Positions 9,060 to 15,705 are shown, counted from the first letter of the stretch. The stretch: 64,000 nucleotides of DNA from Acidimicrobiales bacterium (GCA_025463925.1 JAODBK010000100.1:1-64000); one strand, 5' to 3'. Numbers and translations are program-made. Notes: generated by a model from the sequence alone, not told the origin.

Positions 9060-9695
9060 ATGGCTCGCCTCGCGGCCGTCATCTTCGACCTCGACGGCAC
9101 GCTCGCAGATTCGTTGCCGCTGTCGATCGCCGGCTTCCAACACGCGGCATCGCACGTCGCCGGCCGCTCGTTCACCGACGACGAGGTGCGCGCCGGCTTC
9201 GGTCCGAGCGAGGAGGGGATGTTCCGGCGGATGGTGCCCGACCGGTGGGACGAGTGTCTCGCGGCGTACCTCGAGTTCTACGACGAGCACCACGACGAGC
9301 GCGTGCGGGTGCTCCCCGGCGTCGCCGATCTGCTGTCGTCGCTGCACGACCGCGGCGTCCGAGTCGGTGTCGTCACGGGAAAGGGGCCGGAGACGGCGGC
9401 GATCACGCTCCGCAAGCTCGGTCTGGCCGACACCATCACCGAGGTGCGAGCCGGCCGCGTCGCCGGGCCCGACAAGCCCACCGACATCCGCTCCGTGCTC
9501 GGCGCGTGGGCCCTGCACCCGCCCGACGCCGCCTACGTCGGCGACATGCCGGGCGACATGCGAGCGGCCCTCGACGTCGGTGTCGTCCCGCTCGGTGCCG
9601 CCTGGGAGATCGCCGCCGACGAGGCCGACCTGCGCACCGCCGGCGCCGTCGAGGTGTTCGCCACGCCAGGTGAGCTGTCGGCCTGGCTGCGCTAA
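9060..9695 (+). CDS. HAD-superfamily hydrolase, phosphoglycolate-phosphatase-like
   Basis: The 211-residue product has motif I FDLDGTLADS at residues 9-18 (nucleophile and acid Asp), motif II VVTGKG near 105, the GPDKP lysine motif near 140 and motif IV YVGDMPGDM near 160, with a helical cap between motifs I and II. This is the Gph/PgmB-like subgroup, which dephosphorylates small metabolites. The exact substrate cannot be told from sequence. It sits between dut and the tRNA-Gly gene, whose 5' end is 14 bases past its stop. Confidence 0.9.
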   Translation: MARLAAVIFDLDGTLADSLPLSIAGFQHAASHVAGRSFTDDEVRAGFGPSEEGMFRRMVPDRWDECLAAYLEFYDEHHDERVRVLPGVADLLSSLHDRGVRVGVVTGKGPETAAITLRKLGLADTITEVRAGRVAGPDKPTDIRSVLGAWALHPPDAAYVGDMPGDMRAALDVGVVPLGAAWEIAADEADLRTAGAVEVFATPGELSAWLR

Positions 9696-9709
9696 GGTCT
9701 GTGCCTCAC

Positions 9710-9785
9710 GCGGACGTGGCTCAGTTGGTAGAGCACAACCTTGCCAAGGTTGGGGTCGCGGGTTCGAATCCCGTCGTCCGCTCCA
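9710..9785 (+). tRNA. tRNA-Gly (anticodon GCC)
   Basis: The cloverleaf can be folded by hand. Acceptor GCGGACG pairs with CGTCCGC (9775-9781), the D arm is GCTC...GAGC, the anticodon stem AACCT/AGGTT closes the loop TTGCCAA with anticodon GCC, and the T arm contains GGTTCGAATCC. The discriminator is T at 9782 and CCA is encoded at 9783-9785. The gene is intact and serves as the attachment site of the element that follows: its 3' part from the anticodon loop onward is repeated at 13877. Confidence 0.97.
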
Positions 9786-9833
9786 ACATCGGTCCTAGTT
9801 AGAGCGCTAGAAGCCGGCCGCGAGGCTGGCTTC
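9741..9833. repeat. Left attachment-site repeat (attL) of the tRNA-Gly element
   Basis: Starts at the anticodon loop (TTGCCAA) and covers the 3' part of tRNA-Gly plus about 50 bases beyond it. The first 51 bases (9741-9791) are identical to 13877-13927, and the whole 93 bases match 13877-13969 with two mismatches (9792 and 9797). Integration at the anticodon loop, restoring the tRNA 3' end, is the classical habit of tyrosine-recombinase elements, and an integrase gene lies just inside. Confidence 0.9.
9810..9833 (+). terminator. GNRA-loop hairpin after tRNA-Gly, possible terminator
   Basis: GAAGCCGGCC, loop GCGA, GGCTGGCTTC: a 10-bp stem with one G-U pair capped by a GNRA-type tetraloop. It lies 25 bases past the CCA end and could end tRNA transcription or act as a recombination-site structure. 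No T-run follows. A second copy is at 13946-13969. Confidence 0.5.
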
Positions 9834-9850
9834 CGCCGTTCTCAGAGGGC

Positions 9851-9874
9851 TCTGCACCACATCTGCACCACAAG
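9851..9874. repeat. Tandem TGCACCACA repeats, putative integrase arm-type site (left)
   Basis: Two head-to-tail 11-bp units, TGCACCACATC and TGCACCACAAG, 18 bases inside the attL repeat. The same 24-base block recurs at 13747-13770 just inside attR. Short direct repeats at the inner flank of both att cores match the arrangement of integrase arm-binding sites. Binding is inferred, not shown. Confidence 0.55.
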
Positions 9875-10386
9875 TGGACGTGCGAGTTCTGCAACAGCTG
9901 CGTCTGGTGCGGATGCCAGGTCCCTCCGAACGGTGCCAGCATCGTGTGCAGCTATGGCCGCCGATTACCCCGGAGTGGGTGCGTGAGTCCTCCGACCGCC
10001 TCCGATCGCCGCCCGTCGTGAGGTGGTGGGCCGAGAGCGATGAAGCGTGGGCGGCCGACGACGCAGGCGTCCGTTGGCACGGGACGCTCATCGGACCAGC
10101 CGTTCATTCGGCGATGGAGCTGCCCGGGACGGAGGACGGGATCATCGTGCTCGACTGGTCGCGACGGCCGCCGGACGTTCTGGAGTGGCACCCCTATCCC
10201 AATCTGCTTCGCGCTCGGCCCGATGGGACTGTGGTCTGGCGCGCAGACCTACCACCGGGTGAAACGCTCGGGTCTTGGACTGGCGCGGCGATCGAGAACG
10301 GACAGCTCATCGGGTTCGGTTGGGAGTCGAGGTGCCGGATCGATATGGCGACCGGCGAAGTGCTCGACTCAACCTTCACGAAATAG
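9874..10386 (+). CDS. Hypothetical protein of the integrative element
   Basis: An open frame of 170 codons starting at GTG 9874; in-frame alternatives are ATG 9913 and GTG 9982, and no clear Shine-Dalgarno decides between them. The C-terminal half (GIIVLDWSRRP, PNLLRARPDGTVVWRADLPP, SWTGAAIENGQLIGFGWESR, IDMATGEVLDSTF) looks like a small beta-propeller-blade-type protein seen as uncharacterised in other bacteria. It has Trp-rich repeats, no signal peptide and no membrane span. It is convergent with the integrase gene 21 bases away. I do not recognise a function; being element-borne cargo it is a candidate accessory or defence-linked gene. Confidence 0.6.
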   Translation: MDVRVLQQLRLVRMPGPSERCQHRVQLWPPITPEWVRESSDRLRSPPVVRWWAESDEAWAADDAGVRWHGTLIGPAVHSAMELPGTEDGIIVLDWSRRPPDVLEWHPYPNLLRARPDGTVVWRADLPPGETLGSWTGAAIENGQLIGFGWESRCRIDMATGEVLDSTFTK

Positions 10387-10407
10387 TCGTCAGCCGGGGA
10401 GCGCACA

Positions 10408-11505
10408 TCACGGCTTGACAAACTCGATGACCGAGCTGGATCGATATGCCTGCTCGAGGCCATCGCGAAGTCGGCCGTCGAGGCTGGGGAACAGGTGGCC
10501 GTAGCGGTCGAAGGTGAGGCGGATCGTCGAATGGCCCATGCGCTCCTGGATCTCCTTCGGGTGCGCGCCCTGTGCGATCAGCAGCGCTGCACAGGTGTGG
10601 CGCAGGTCGTGAAAGCGAAGGTCGATCGGGAGGCCGGCTCTCACCACCGACGGCTTGAAGTGCCGGCGATAGAAGTTGCGGCGCAGCGGCGAGCCCTCGG
10701 CCGATGTGAACACGAACCCGTCAGTTGACGCGTACGTGTCAACGTGATCGCTGAGCATCTCAACGAGGAACGGTGGCAGCGAGACCGTGCGATGCGCTCG
10801 GGTCTTCGTCGGGCCGAGCGCGACGTGGCCGTTCGTCTCACTGAGTGCCTCGACGACTCGGACCGTGCCACCCAGCAGGTCGAGACGATGACGGCGCAGC
10901 CCGGCGAGCTCGCCCCAGCGGAGCCCTGTGTACGCGGCTGAGAAGATGAGCGCGCGGTAGCGAGGATCGAGTACATCGGCCAGGCGTGCGACCTCCGGAG
11001 GGCTGAGGAACTGCATCTCGGTGTGGCCGGTCTGACGCGGCAGGCCGATGCCAACGCACGGCGTTCGGCGGATGAGCCCGTCGATCTCAGCCGTGGCCAT
11101 GATGCGGGCAAACGTGCCGTAGATCGACGCGACCGAACCCGGGGCGAGTCCCGCTTCGACGAGCTCTGCCACCCAGGTGCGGACCTCCGCTGGCGTGATC
11201 GCGCCGATGGGGCGGTCGCCGAAGCACGGAAGAATGTGGCAAGCAAGCCGGCTGTCGAGGTTTGCTCTCGTGCTCACGCGAATGTGCGAGACCGCGGCCA
11301 ACCACTTCTCCACGTACCCACTGAACAACGTCCGACCGAGGCGCGGGTCGACCCATTCGCCGTTCCGGACCTCGGTCTCGACGGACGCGAGGAACGCGCG
11401 GGCCGCAGCCTTCGTGTCAAACGTCTGAGTTCGCTGTCGGCCGACCGCGTCGCGAAAGCGTGCTTCCCATCGATTCGAACGCGGCGCTCTGCGGATCGAG
11501 CCCAC
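10408..11505 (-). CDS. int: Tyrosine-recombinase integrase of the tRNA-Gly element
   Basis: A 365-residue site-specific recombinase. Residues 1-55 resemble the AP2-like arm-binding domain ([18 protein letters not shown]), 60-155 the SAM-like core-binding domain ([20 protein letters not shown]), and the rest the catalytic domain with the Arg of TGLRWGEL, the [11 protein letters not shown] His-x-x-Arg, GHS and the nucleophile Tyr in FDRYGHL. GTG 11505 is chosen because GGAG lies a few bases upstream and the excisionase stop is just before it, suggesting one xis-int transcript. It presumably moves the 9.74-13.88 kb element in and out of tRNA-Gly. The catalytic set looks intact. Confidence 0.92.
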   Translation of the reverse strand: MGSIRRAPRSNRWEARFRDAVGRQRTQTFDTKAAARAFLASVETEVRNGEWVDPRLGRTLFSGYVEKWLAAVSHIRVSTRANLDSRLACHILPCFGDRPIGAITPAEVRTWVAELVEAGLAPGSVASIYGTFARIMATAEIDGLIRRTPCVGIGLPRQTGHTEMQFLSPPEVARLADVLDPRYRALIFSAAYTGLRWGELAGLRRHRLDLLGGTVRVVEALSETNGHVALGPTKTRAHRTVSLPPFLVEMLSDHVDTYASTDGFVFTSAEGSPLRRNFYRRHFKPSVVRAGLPIDLRFHDLRHTCAALLIAQGAHPKEIQERMGHSTIRLTFDRYGHLFPSLDGRLRDGLEQAYRSSSVIEFVKP

Positions 11506-11515
11506 GGCGTACTCC

Positions 11516-11842
11516 TCAGCGACTCGTTGTCCGGCGCGTCGGCACCGGACGGACGGTTTGCGTGAGGAGGCCTCGACCATCGACGAGCGGTTCCACCCGG
11601 GAGGCCTCGAGCCAGCGGGCAACCTCGTCGGGATCGAACCGTATCCGGTGGCCCCACCTGACGTAGGGGATCCGCCGTTCCGTGATGAGCCGACGAACAT
11701 GACGCTCGGTGACGCCGAGGTGATCGGCGAGACCGGGCACGTCGAGCAGATGCGGTAGTCGTCTCTGCAGTTCCAATCGCAGCTCCAATGTGAGTGAGTT
11801 CTTCTCACCCCATAGGTGCGCGTGGGTACCCGATCGCGACAT
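11516..11842 (-). CDS. Excisionase-type DNA-binding protein (Xis, HTH_17)
   Basis: The product (108 residues from ATG 11842) holds a MerR-like winged helix typical of excisionases: [21 protein letters not shown], then [24 protein letters not shown]. Such proteins bind next to att sites and steer the integrase toward excision. The N-terminal 25 residues are atypical, so translation may start further in. It precedes int by ten bases on the same strand. An inverted repeat GTGAG-N5-CTCAC at 11794-11808 lies in its 5' part and may be an operator. Confidence 0.8.
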   Translation of the reverse strand: MSRSGTHAHLWGEKNSLTLELRLELQRRLPHLLDVPGLADHLGVTERHVRRLITERRIPYVRWGHRIRFDPDEVARWLEASRVEPLVDGRGLLTQTVRPVPTRRTTSR

Positions 11843-11865
11843 CAAAGTTGTCGAGCGAGGAGGAC

Positions 11866-11891
11866 GCTCCTACCGCTGACGCGGTAGGAGC
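11866..11891. terminator. Perfect 11-bp hairpin between xis and the toxin gene
   Basis: GCTCCTACCGC, loop TGAC, GCGGTAGGAGC. It lies between the 3' end of the leftward PIN toxin gene (11936) and the start of the leftward xis gene. It would form a strong stem in the transcript and could terminate the toxin-antitoxin operon ahead of xis-int. There is no U-tract, so an operator role is also possible. Confidence 0.55.
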
Positions 11892-11935
11892 AAGGCTGTA
11901 TCGGTCCTTGGGTGCGCGCTTTTTGGATTTTGGGC

Positions 11936-12355
11936 CTACGCGTCGCCGACGAGTTCGTCGAGCAGCTTGCGTGGGCTGAGGATGCGCTGGTCGCGATCTG
12001 CGAGTGCGAGGAGGTCGGCATCGCCGGAGAGGAGTCGGTCGGCGTGGGACTCGTCAGCGAGGGCGATGAGGTAGTCATCTTCGCGGTCACGCGACGTCGC
12101 TTCGATCACGGCTGGATCGGTCTGCGACTCTGCCGCGCCCTCGATGTCAGCGAGCAGTTCAAGCGCTGCCTCGAGCGTGACGAACCTTCGGAGCCTGGGC
12201 CGGCTGAGCGCGTCTCGAGCCTCGTCCACGAGCATCGGGCAGACCACGATGCGGAACTGCCCGGCGAGGCCGAGGCGGATCAGCTGGCCGGTGACGCCCT
12301 CTGGGCTGATCGCAGCGGACACGACGACGTTGGGGTCGACAACGACCCGGAGCAC
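11936..12355 (-). CDS. PIN-domain toxin (VapC-like) of a type II toxin-antitoxin pair
   Basis: A 139-residue PIN-domain protein starting at GTG 12355, which directly abuts the antitoxin stop. The acidic residues expected for the metal-dependent RNase site are present: VVDPNVVVSA near residue 8, an Asp/Glu pair in LVDEARDAL, DREDDYLIALA and LSGDADLLAL. It fits the group annotated as putative toxin component, PIN family. The toxin would cleave RNA when antitoxin is lost, which here could stabilise the integrated element. No truncation is visible. Confidence 0.88.
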   Translation of the reverse strand: MLRVVVDPNVVVSAAISPEGVTGQLIRLGLAGQFRIVVCPMLVDEARDALSRPRLRRFVTLEAALELLADIEGAAESQTDPAVIEATSRDREDDYLIALADESHADRLLSGDADLLALADRDQRILSPRKLLDELVGDA

Positions 12356-12625
12356 CTATGCGGATGCCCGGCGGGCTCGCTCGGCTCGGGCAGCGCGGAC
12401 CTCCGACACGGCGAGCGCCATGGCCTCGTCGTCGCTGAGGGTGATGCCCTGTGCCGCCTGGGCCTCGGCGATGTCGTCGAGTACACCCAGGCCCCGGAGT
12501 CCGAAGTAGCGCCGCAGAGCTTCTTCGACGACCTCGTCCTCGGCGCGCCCGTCCTCGCTCGCGGCACGACGCAGCGCATCAAGGATTCCCTCGTCGATCT
12601 CGACAGTCGTTGGCCGGCGTGCCAT
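12356..12625 (-). CDS. Ribbon-helix-helix antitoxin partner of the PIN toxin
   Basis: An 89-residue protein whose N-terminal half reads as a ribbon-helix-helix DNA-binding fold (PTTVEIDEGILDALRRAASE, then DEVVEEALRRYFGL). The charged C-terminal tail probably wraps the toxin. ATG 12625 is chosen over TTG 12631 because it is a standard start directly before the RHH strand. The antitoxin-first order with no gap to the toxin is typical. An 8-bp palindrome at 12658-12682 lies in its promoter region and is a good candidate for autoregulation. Confidence 0.82.
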   Translation of the reverse strand: MARRPTTVEIDEGILDALRRAASEDGRAEDEVVEEALRRYFGLRGLGVLDDIAEAQAAQGITLSDDEAMALAVSEVRAARAERARRASA

Positions 12626-12657
12626 CCCCAAAAGTGTACGAGTCTTGGGGGAGGCCG

Positions 12658-12682
12658 ATGGTCAGGTTTCGATTCTGACCAT
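12658..12682. promoter_or_regulatory. Palindrome ATGGTCAG-N9-CTGACCAT upstream of the antitoxin
   Basis: Perfect 8-bp arms 33 bases upstream of the antitoxin start; likely operator for the RHH antitoxin. A close relative with the same flanking bases (CCGATGGTCAGGTTT) lies at 13098-13123, so the two copies bracket the xre gene. Confidence 0.6.
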
Positions 12683-12742
12683 GTAAGCCCCGGTCAGGAT
12701 TTGCCCACCGATTGGCGACGCCGAGGGCGACCGATGACCTGA

Positions 12743-12776
12743 ACTGACATCAGTCGAACGATCTCTCAGATGAGAT
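12743..12776. promoter_or_regulatory. Two adjacent palindromes before the xre gene
   Basis: ACTGA-CA-TCAGT (12743-12754) and ATCTC-N6-GAGAT (12761-12776) end 11 bases before the xre start. Their position suits an operator for XRE autoregulation; assignment is by position only. Confidence 0.45.
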
Positions 12777-12787
12777 AGTTGTCGGGC

Positions 12788-13060
12788 ATGCCACGCAAGG
12801 ACTTCCTCGACGAGATGATCGCGGAGCGCACGAAGGCGGACCCGGAGTTCCCCGCGCTCCTCGACGCTGCCGTTCGACGTCGGCAGCTTCTCGAAGACTT
12901 GGTCGCCGAGCGCGAGGCCCTCGGACTTTCGCAGACGATCGTCGCAGCACGGATGCATACGTCGCGATCGGCGGTCGCACGGCTCGAGTCCGTCGAGACC
13001 AACGCGAAACTTTCAACCGTCGAGCGCTACGCCGCCGCGCTGGGCAAGAAAATCAACTAG
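12788..13060 (+). CDS. XRE-family helix-turn-helix regulator
   Basis: A 90-residue protein with a C-terminal lambda-repressor-like HTH (LGLSQTIVAARMHTSRSAVARLESVETNAKLSTVERYAAALG) after a helical N-terminus (PRKDFLDEMIAERTKADPEF). The same architecture is seen in HigA-type antitoxins and small phage-like repressors. No HigB-like partner is visible beside it, so it may be a solitary repressor or may work with the Imm35-like gene downstream, which converges on it. ATG 12788 is the only good start. Confidence 0.85.
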   Translation: MPRKDFLDEMIAERTKADPEFPALLDAAVRRRQLLEDLVAEREALGLSQTIVAARMHTSRSAVARLESVETNAKLSTVERYAAALGKKIN

Positions 13061-13097
13061 GAGCTAGTTGGCGTCTGACGCTCCTACGGAGAGACCG

Positions 13098-13123
13098 ATG
13101 GTCAGGTTTTCGAATATGACCAT
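13098..13123. promoter_or_regulatory. Second palindrome ATGGTCA-N12-TGACCAT
   Basis: Sits between the convergent 3' ends of xre (13060) and the Imm35-like gene (13163). It shares the 15 bases CCGATGGTCAGGTTT with the copy at 12658. Here it could work as a bidirectional terminator or be a duplicated operator. Confidence 0.5.
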
Positions 13124-13162
13124 TGCCTCGATCGGCGTCGACCCAGCGCGCAGGGTCTATAG

Positions 13163-13717
13163 CTATCCGGTGTCGTCGATCGAACGGAGACCTGAGCTCG
13201 TGATCTCCCATCGGTTGCCGACACCACCTTCGGAATCTGATCGTCGCCGCACGAGCCCACGCTTTTCCAGCTCGATTAGTTCATCCCGAACGGTATGGCT
13301 CCCGGGGACATGCCGCTGGCTCACGTAGATGTCGAGCACGCGAGCGTCTCTCTTGCCGTGGCCGTCCCGGACGAGAGCCAACAGGTCACGCAGTCGGTCG
13401 TCGAGTGCATCTGGCCAGCCTTCTCGACGCCGTCGCTGCTGTTCGGTGTATTCGTCGATGTAGTGCTCGACGGAAAACGCGGTCCCTGTGAAACGAGCCG
13501 TCCCGTCGTTGCGGTCTACGAGGATCGGCGAGTTACCGGCAATCATGTCTGCGGTCGCATGCGTCGTTTGATGTGCCTCGGAGTCGTAGAAGAACACCCA
13601 ACCGTCAGTAAACTCCTGGTCGCCAGTGAGGACGAGAGGCATCGACGCTCGACGCTGATCAAGCAGATTCTGCGCCAGCCGACGAGCCTGCTCCTTGTCG
13701 ATCATGTCGAGGAACAT
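13163..13717 (-). CDS. Imm35/YrhB-like domain protein with C-terminal winged helix
   Basis: The 185-residue product (ATG 13717; ATG 13705 is the alternative) has two parts. Residues 5-95 match my memory of the immunity-protein-35 (YrhB) fold: EFTDGWVFFYDSEA, DMIAGNSPILVDRNDGTARFTGTAFSVEHYIDEY. Residues 105-180 look like a winged helix (VLDIYVSQRHVPGSHTVRDELIELEKRGLVRRR, GNRWEITSSGLRSID). Imm35 proteins are predicted to neutralise polymorphic toxins; joining one to a DNA-binding domain is unusual. No cognate toxin is visible nearby. The real start could be slightly different because the upstream 60 bases hold the arm-type repeats. Confidence 0.72.
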   Translation of the reverse strand: MFLDMIDKEQARRLAQNLLDQRRASMPLVLTGDQEFTDGWVFFYDSEAHQTTHATADMIAGNSPILVDRNDGTARFTGTAFSVEHYIDEYTEQQRRRREGWPDALDDRLRDLLALVRDGHGKRDARVLDIYVSQRHVPGSHTVRDELIELEKRGLVRRRSDSEGGVGNRWEITSSGLRSIDDTG

Positions 13718-13746
13718 CTTGCCGGGTTGGAAAGGAGTGCTCGCTC

Positions 13747-13770
13747 TCTGCACCACATCTGCACCACAAG
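13747..13770. repeat. Tandem TGCACCACA repeats, putative integrase arm-type site (right)
   Basis: The same 24 bases as 9851-9874 (TGCACCACATC followed by TGCACCACAAG), about 105 bases inside the right att repeat. Presence just inside both ends supports an integrase-binding role. Confidence 0.55.
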
Positions 13771-13876
13771 CGGCGCGCAAACGTGGTCACGAGCGGTCAC
13801 CCACGCGTCTGACCATTGCGAGTCTGACCTGCGATTTCGCGCTTGACCGCAGGTCACGACGTGATGGCCGAACGCT

Positions 13877-13969
13877 TTGCCAAGGTTGGGGTCGCGGGTT
13901 CGAATCCCGTCGTCCGCTCCAACATCGTTCCTGGTTAGAGCGCTAGAAGCCGGCCGCGAGGCTGGCTTC
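13877..13969. repeat. Right attachment-site repeat (attR): 3' fragment of tRNA-Gly
   Basis: Contains the tRNA-Gly sequence from the anticodon loop to CCA plus about 50 following bases, matching 9741-9833 with two mismatches. No 5' half is present, so it is not a working tRNA gene. The similarity continues loosely past 13969 (GTTCT-AGAGGG, then GCACCACATCT near 13990), as if a degenerate second left end follows. From about 14101 to 14319 I see no gene. Confidence 0.88.
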
Positions 13970-14025
13970 GTATGTTCTGAGAGGGCGCCGCACCACATCT
14001 ACGAGGTTCGAGCGGTGTGAAGTTC

Positions 14026-14100
14026 CGGTAGGTGGGCGACACACTTGCTTCGGTAGGTGCACGACACTTTCCGGACGCGGCTCCGGTAGCTGGGCGACAC
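14026..14100. repeat. Three direct repeats CGGTAGSTGSRCGACAC
   Basis: Copies at 14026-14042 (CGGTAGGTGGGCGACAC), 14051-14067 (CGGTAGGTGCACGACAC) and 14084-14100 (CGGTAGCTGGGCGACAC), spaced 25 and 33 bases. Read on the other strand each begins TGTCGCCCA/TGTCGTGCA. Multiple ~20-bp repeats starting TGT are a hallmark of IS21-type insertion-sequence ends, and no transposase is adjacent, so this may be an orphan IS end. An operator array is the alternative. Confidence 0.45.
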
Positions 14101-14319
14101 CGGCTCCGCCACCTCCACGACGCCTGAGCATCCGCGTGCAGCGCGCGGCGCACCTATCGCTCGACGCCAGTACCAGGGCGAGTGTCAAGCGTCAGCGCGG
14201 ACATGCGCTTCAGGCTCACGAGGATCCTGTTCTCGCGGGTGGCGTCGCGACGCCGACGTCGATACTGACGTCACCCTCGCCGACCTACGCGGCCGCAATC
14301 CCTCCGGCCCCTCGCATGT

Positions 14320-14350
14320 GAGCGCCCCGCCCCGAAGGGGCGGGGCGCTC
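14320..14350. terminator. Strong 14-bp GC-rich hairpin
   Basis: GAGCGCCCCGCCCC, loop GAA, GGGGCGGGGCGCTC. It lies 66 bases past the 3' end of the leftward yceI gene. A second small palindrome GTGGCGCC-GA-GGCGCCAC (14383-14400) is between them. Either could end the yceI transcript; neither has a U-tract. Confidence 0.7.
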
Positions 14351-14415
14351 GGAGCCGACCAGCAGTCGACAACTTTGGTGACGTGGCGCCGAGGCGCCAC
14401 GGACGCACGCTTGGA

Positions 14416-14988
14416 TCAGGCCTCGGGGGTCTGGAGGATGGCCTCGATCTCGAGGGACACCTGGATCTTGTCGCCGATCACGACGCCGCCGCCGTCGAGG
14501 GGGATGTTGGTGTCGATCCCGAAGTCCTTGCGGTTGAGCTCGGTGGTGGCTGAGAAGCCGGCCCGGGTGCCGCCGTAGGGATCCTTGCCGAACCCGTTGA
14601 CCTCCAGGTGCAGGGGCACCCGGCGGGTCACGCCGTGCAGGCTCAGGTCACCCTCGACGACGAAGGCGTCGCCGTCGGCACTTACGCCGGTCGAGCGGAA
14701 GGTCATGGCGGGGTGGGTCTCGACGTCGAAGAAGTCGGTCGAGCGGATGTGGTCGTCGCGCTGCTCGTTGTTGGTGTCGATCGAGCGCAGGTCGACGCTG
14801 GCATTTACGGTCGAGTCGAGGGGGTTCTCGCCGGTGACGATCTCACCCTCGAAGGTGGCGAAGCGCCCCCGTACCTTCGACACCATCAGGTGGCGGACGC
14901 TGAAGGACACGTCCGTGTGGGTGGGGTCGATCGTCCAGGTTCCGGTCACGTAGCCGGGGATCTCGGTCTTGGTGCTGGTCACGCTCAT
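14416..14988 (-). CDS. YceI family lipid-binding-like protein
   Basis: A 190-residue YceI-domain protein: GTWTIDPTHTDVSFSVRHLMVSKVRGRF at the N-terminus, then VDLRSIDTNNEQRDDHIRSTDFFDVETHPAMTFRST, and DLSLHGVTRRVPLHLEV toward the end, the full family pattern. Members are lipocalin-like barrels that bind polyisoprenoid chains. No signal peptide is visible, so this copy is probably cytoplasmic. ATG 14988 has a strong GAGGAGG ribosome site. It is divergent from a marR gene, and two identical-type palindromes in the gap suggest MarR control. Confidence 0.92.
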   Translation of the reverse strand: MSVTSTKTEIPGYVTGTWTIDPTHTDVSFSVRHLMVSKVRGRFATFEGEIVTGENPLDSTVNASVDLRSIDTNNEQRDDHIRSTDFFDVETHPAMTFRSTGVSADGDAFVVEGDLSLHGVTRRVPLHLEVNGFGKDPYGGTRAGFSATTELNRKDFGIDTNIPLDGGGVVIGDKIQVSLEIEAILQTPEA

Positions 14989-15003
14989 CTTTGCCTCCTC
15001 GGG

Positions 15004-15042
15004 TTGAACTCTCAACAACGTGCAAGGACTTTGAGCGTTCAA
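15004..15042. promoter_or_regulatory. Paired TTGA-N4-TCAA palindromes, putative MarR operators
   Basis: TTGAACTCTCAA at 15004-15015 and TTGAGCGTTCAA at 15031-15042, 27 bases (about 2.5 helical turns) apart, in the yceI-marR divergent gap. Spacing and symmetry suit two dimers of the adjacent MarR protein repressing both genes. Confidence 0.65.
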
Positions 15043-15073
15043 CTATTCCCGGGAACTCGGTAGAATTGTGGTG

Positions 15074-15634
15074 ATGGCCGCCCGCCGAGGATCGACCAAG
15101 GACAAGAGGTACGAGGGTCCGGCGCGGGCAGAGAAGAACGAGAAGACCGCCGACGGTGAGGTGCGCTGGCTGAGTCCCGCGGAGCAGGAGACCTGGCGGG
15201 CCTTCCTGGCGGCCACGCGGCTGCTGTTCGAAGAGCTCGAGCGCCAGCTCCAGCAGGAGGCCGGCATCCCGGTCACCTACTACGAGATCCTCGTCGCCCT
15301 CTCCGAGGCTCCGGACCGCACGATCCGGATGCGCGACCTGGCCGATCTCACCCGTTCGTCGCCCAGCCGGCTCAGCCACGCCGTGTCTCGCCTGGAGGAG
15401 ACGGGCTGGCTCAAGCGGGTCTCGTGCGCCACCGATCGGCGGGGGGCCTTCGCCCACCTCACCGACAAGGGCTTCGCCGCCCTGGAGGCAGCCGCCCCCG
15501 GACATGCGACGGCCGTGCGGCGGCACGTCTTCGACCGCATCACCCCGAAGCAGGCCGACGAGCTCGGCCGGATCCTGGCCGTGATCCGCGACGGGTTGGA
15601 TGCCGAAGGGCGGTGTCCGGGGGTCCCGACGTGA
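15074..15634 (+). CDS. MarR family transcriptional regulator
   Basis: A 186-residue winged-helix regulator: dimerisation helix (WRAFLAATRLLFEELERQLQQE), PVTYYEILVALSEAPDRTIRMRDLADLTRSSPSRLSHAVSRLEETGWLKRV as the DNA-reading HTH, and a wing with CATDRRGAFAHLTDKG. The N-terminal 30 residues are Lys/Arg/Glu-rich and low in structure. Start choice is among GTG 15068, GTG 15071 and ATG 15074; no good Shine-Dalgarno precedes them, so the transcript may be nearly leaderless. Expected to repress yceI and itself. Confidence 0.9.
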   Translation: MAARRGSTKDKRYEGPARAEKNEKTADGEVRWLSPAEQETWRAFLAATRLLFEELERQLQQEAGIPVTYYEILVALSEAPDRTIRMRDLADLTRSSPSRLSHAVSRLEETGWLKRVSCATDRRGAFAHLTDKGFAALEAAAPGHATAVRRHVFDRITPKQADELGRILAVIRDGLDAEGRCPGVPT

Positions 15635-15705
15635 AACTCGTCGCCGGCACGTCCGGTCTGGCGCTCAAGGAGGAGATGCTCGCGTGAAGTGCTCGGGACC
15701 GACTA

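Noticed and set aside
13073-13095. A terminator after xre
   Set aside because: GGCGTC-T-GACGCT has a one-base loop and a mismatch; too weak to call.
13877-13922. A second tRNA-Gly gene
   Set aside because: Only the part from the anticodon loop to the 3' end is present; the 5' half is missing, so it is an attachment-site fragment.
14026-14100. A short CRISPR array
   Set aside because: Only three imperfect repeats with 8- and 16-base spacers and no cas genes.
15631-15687. A truncated gene (about 18 codons) after marR
   Set aside because: Too short and without supporting features; probably intergenic sequence cut by the IS630 insertion.
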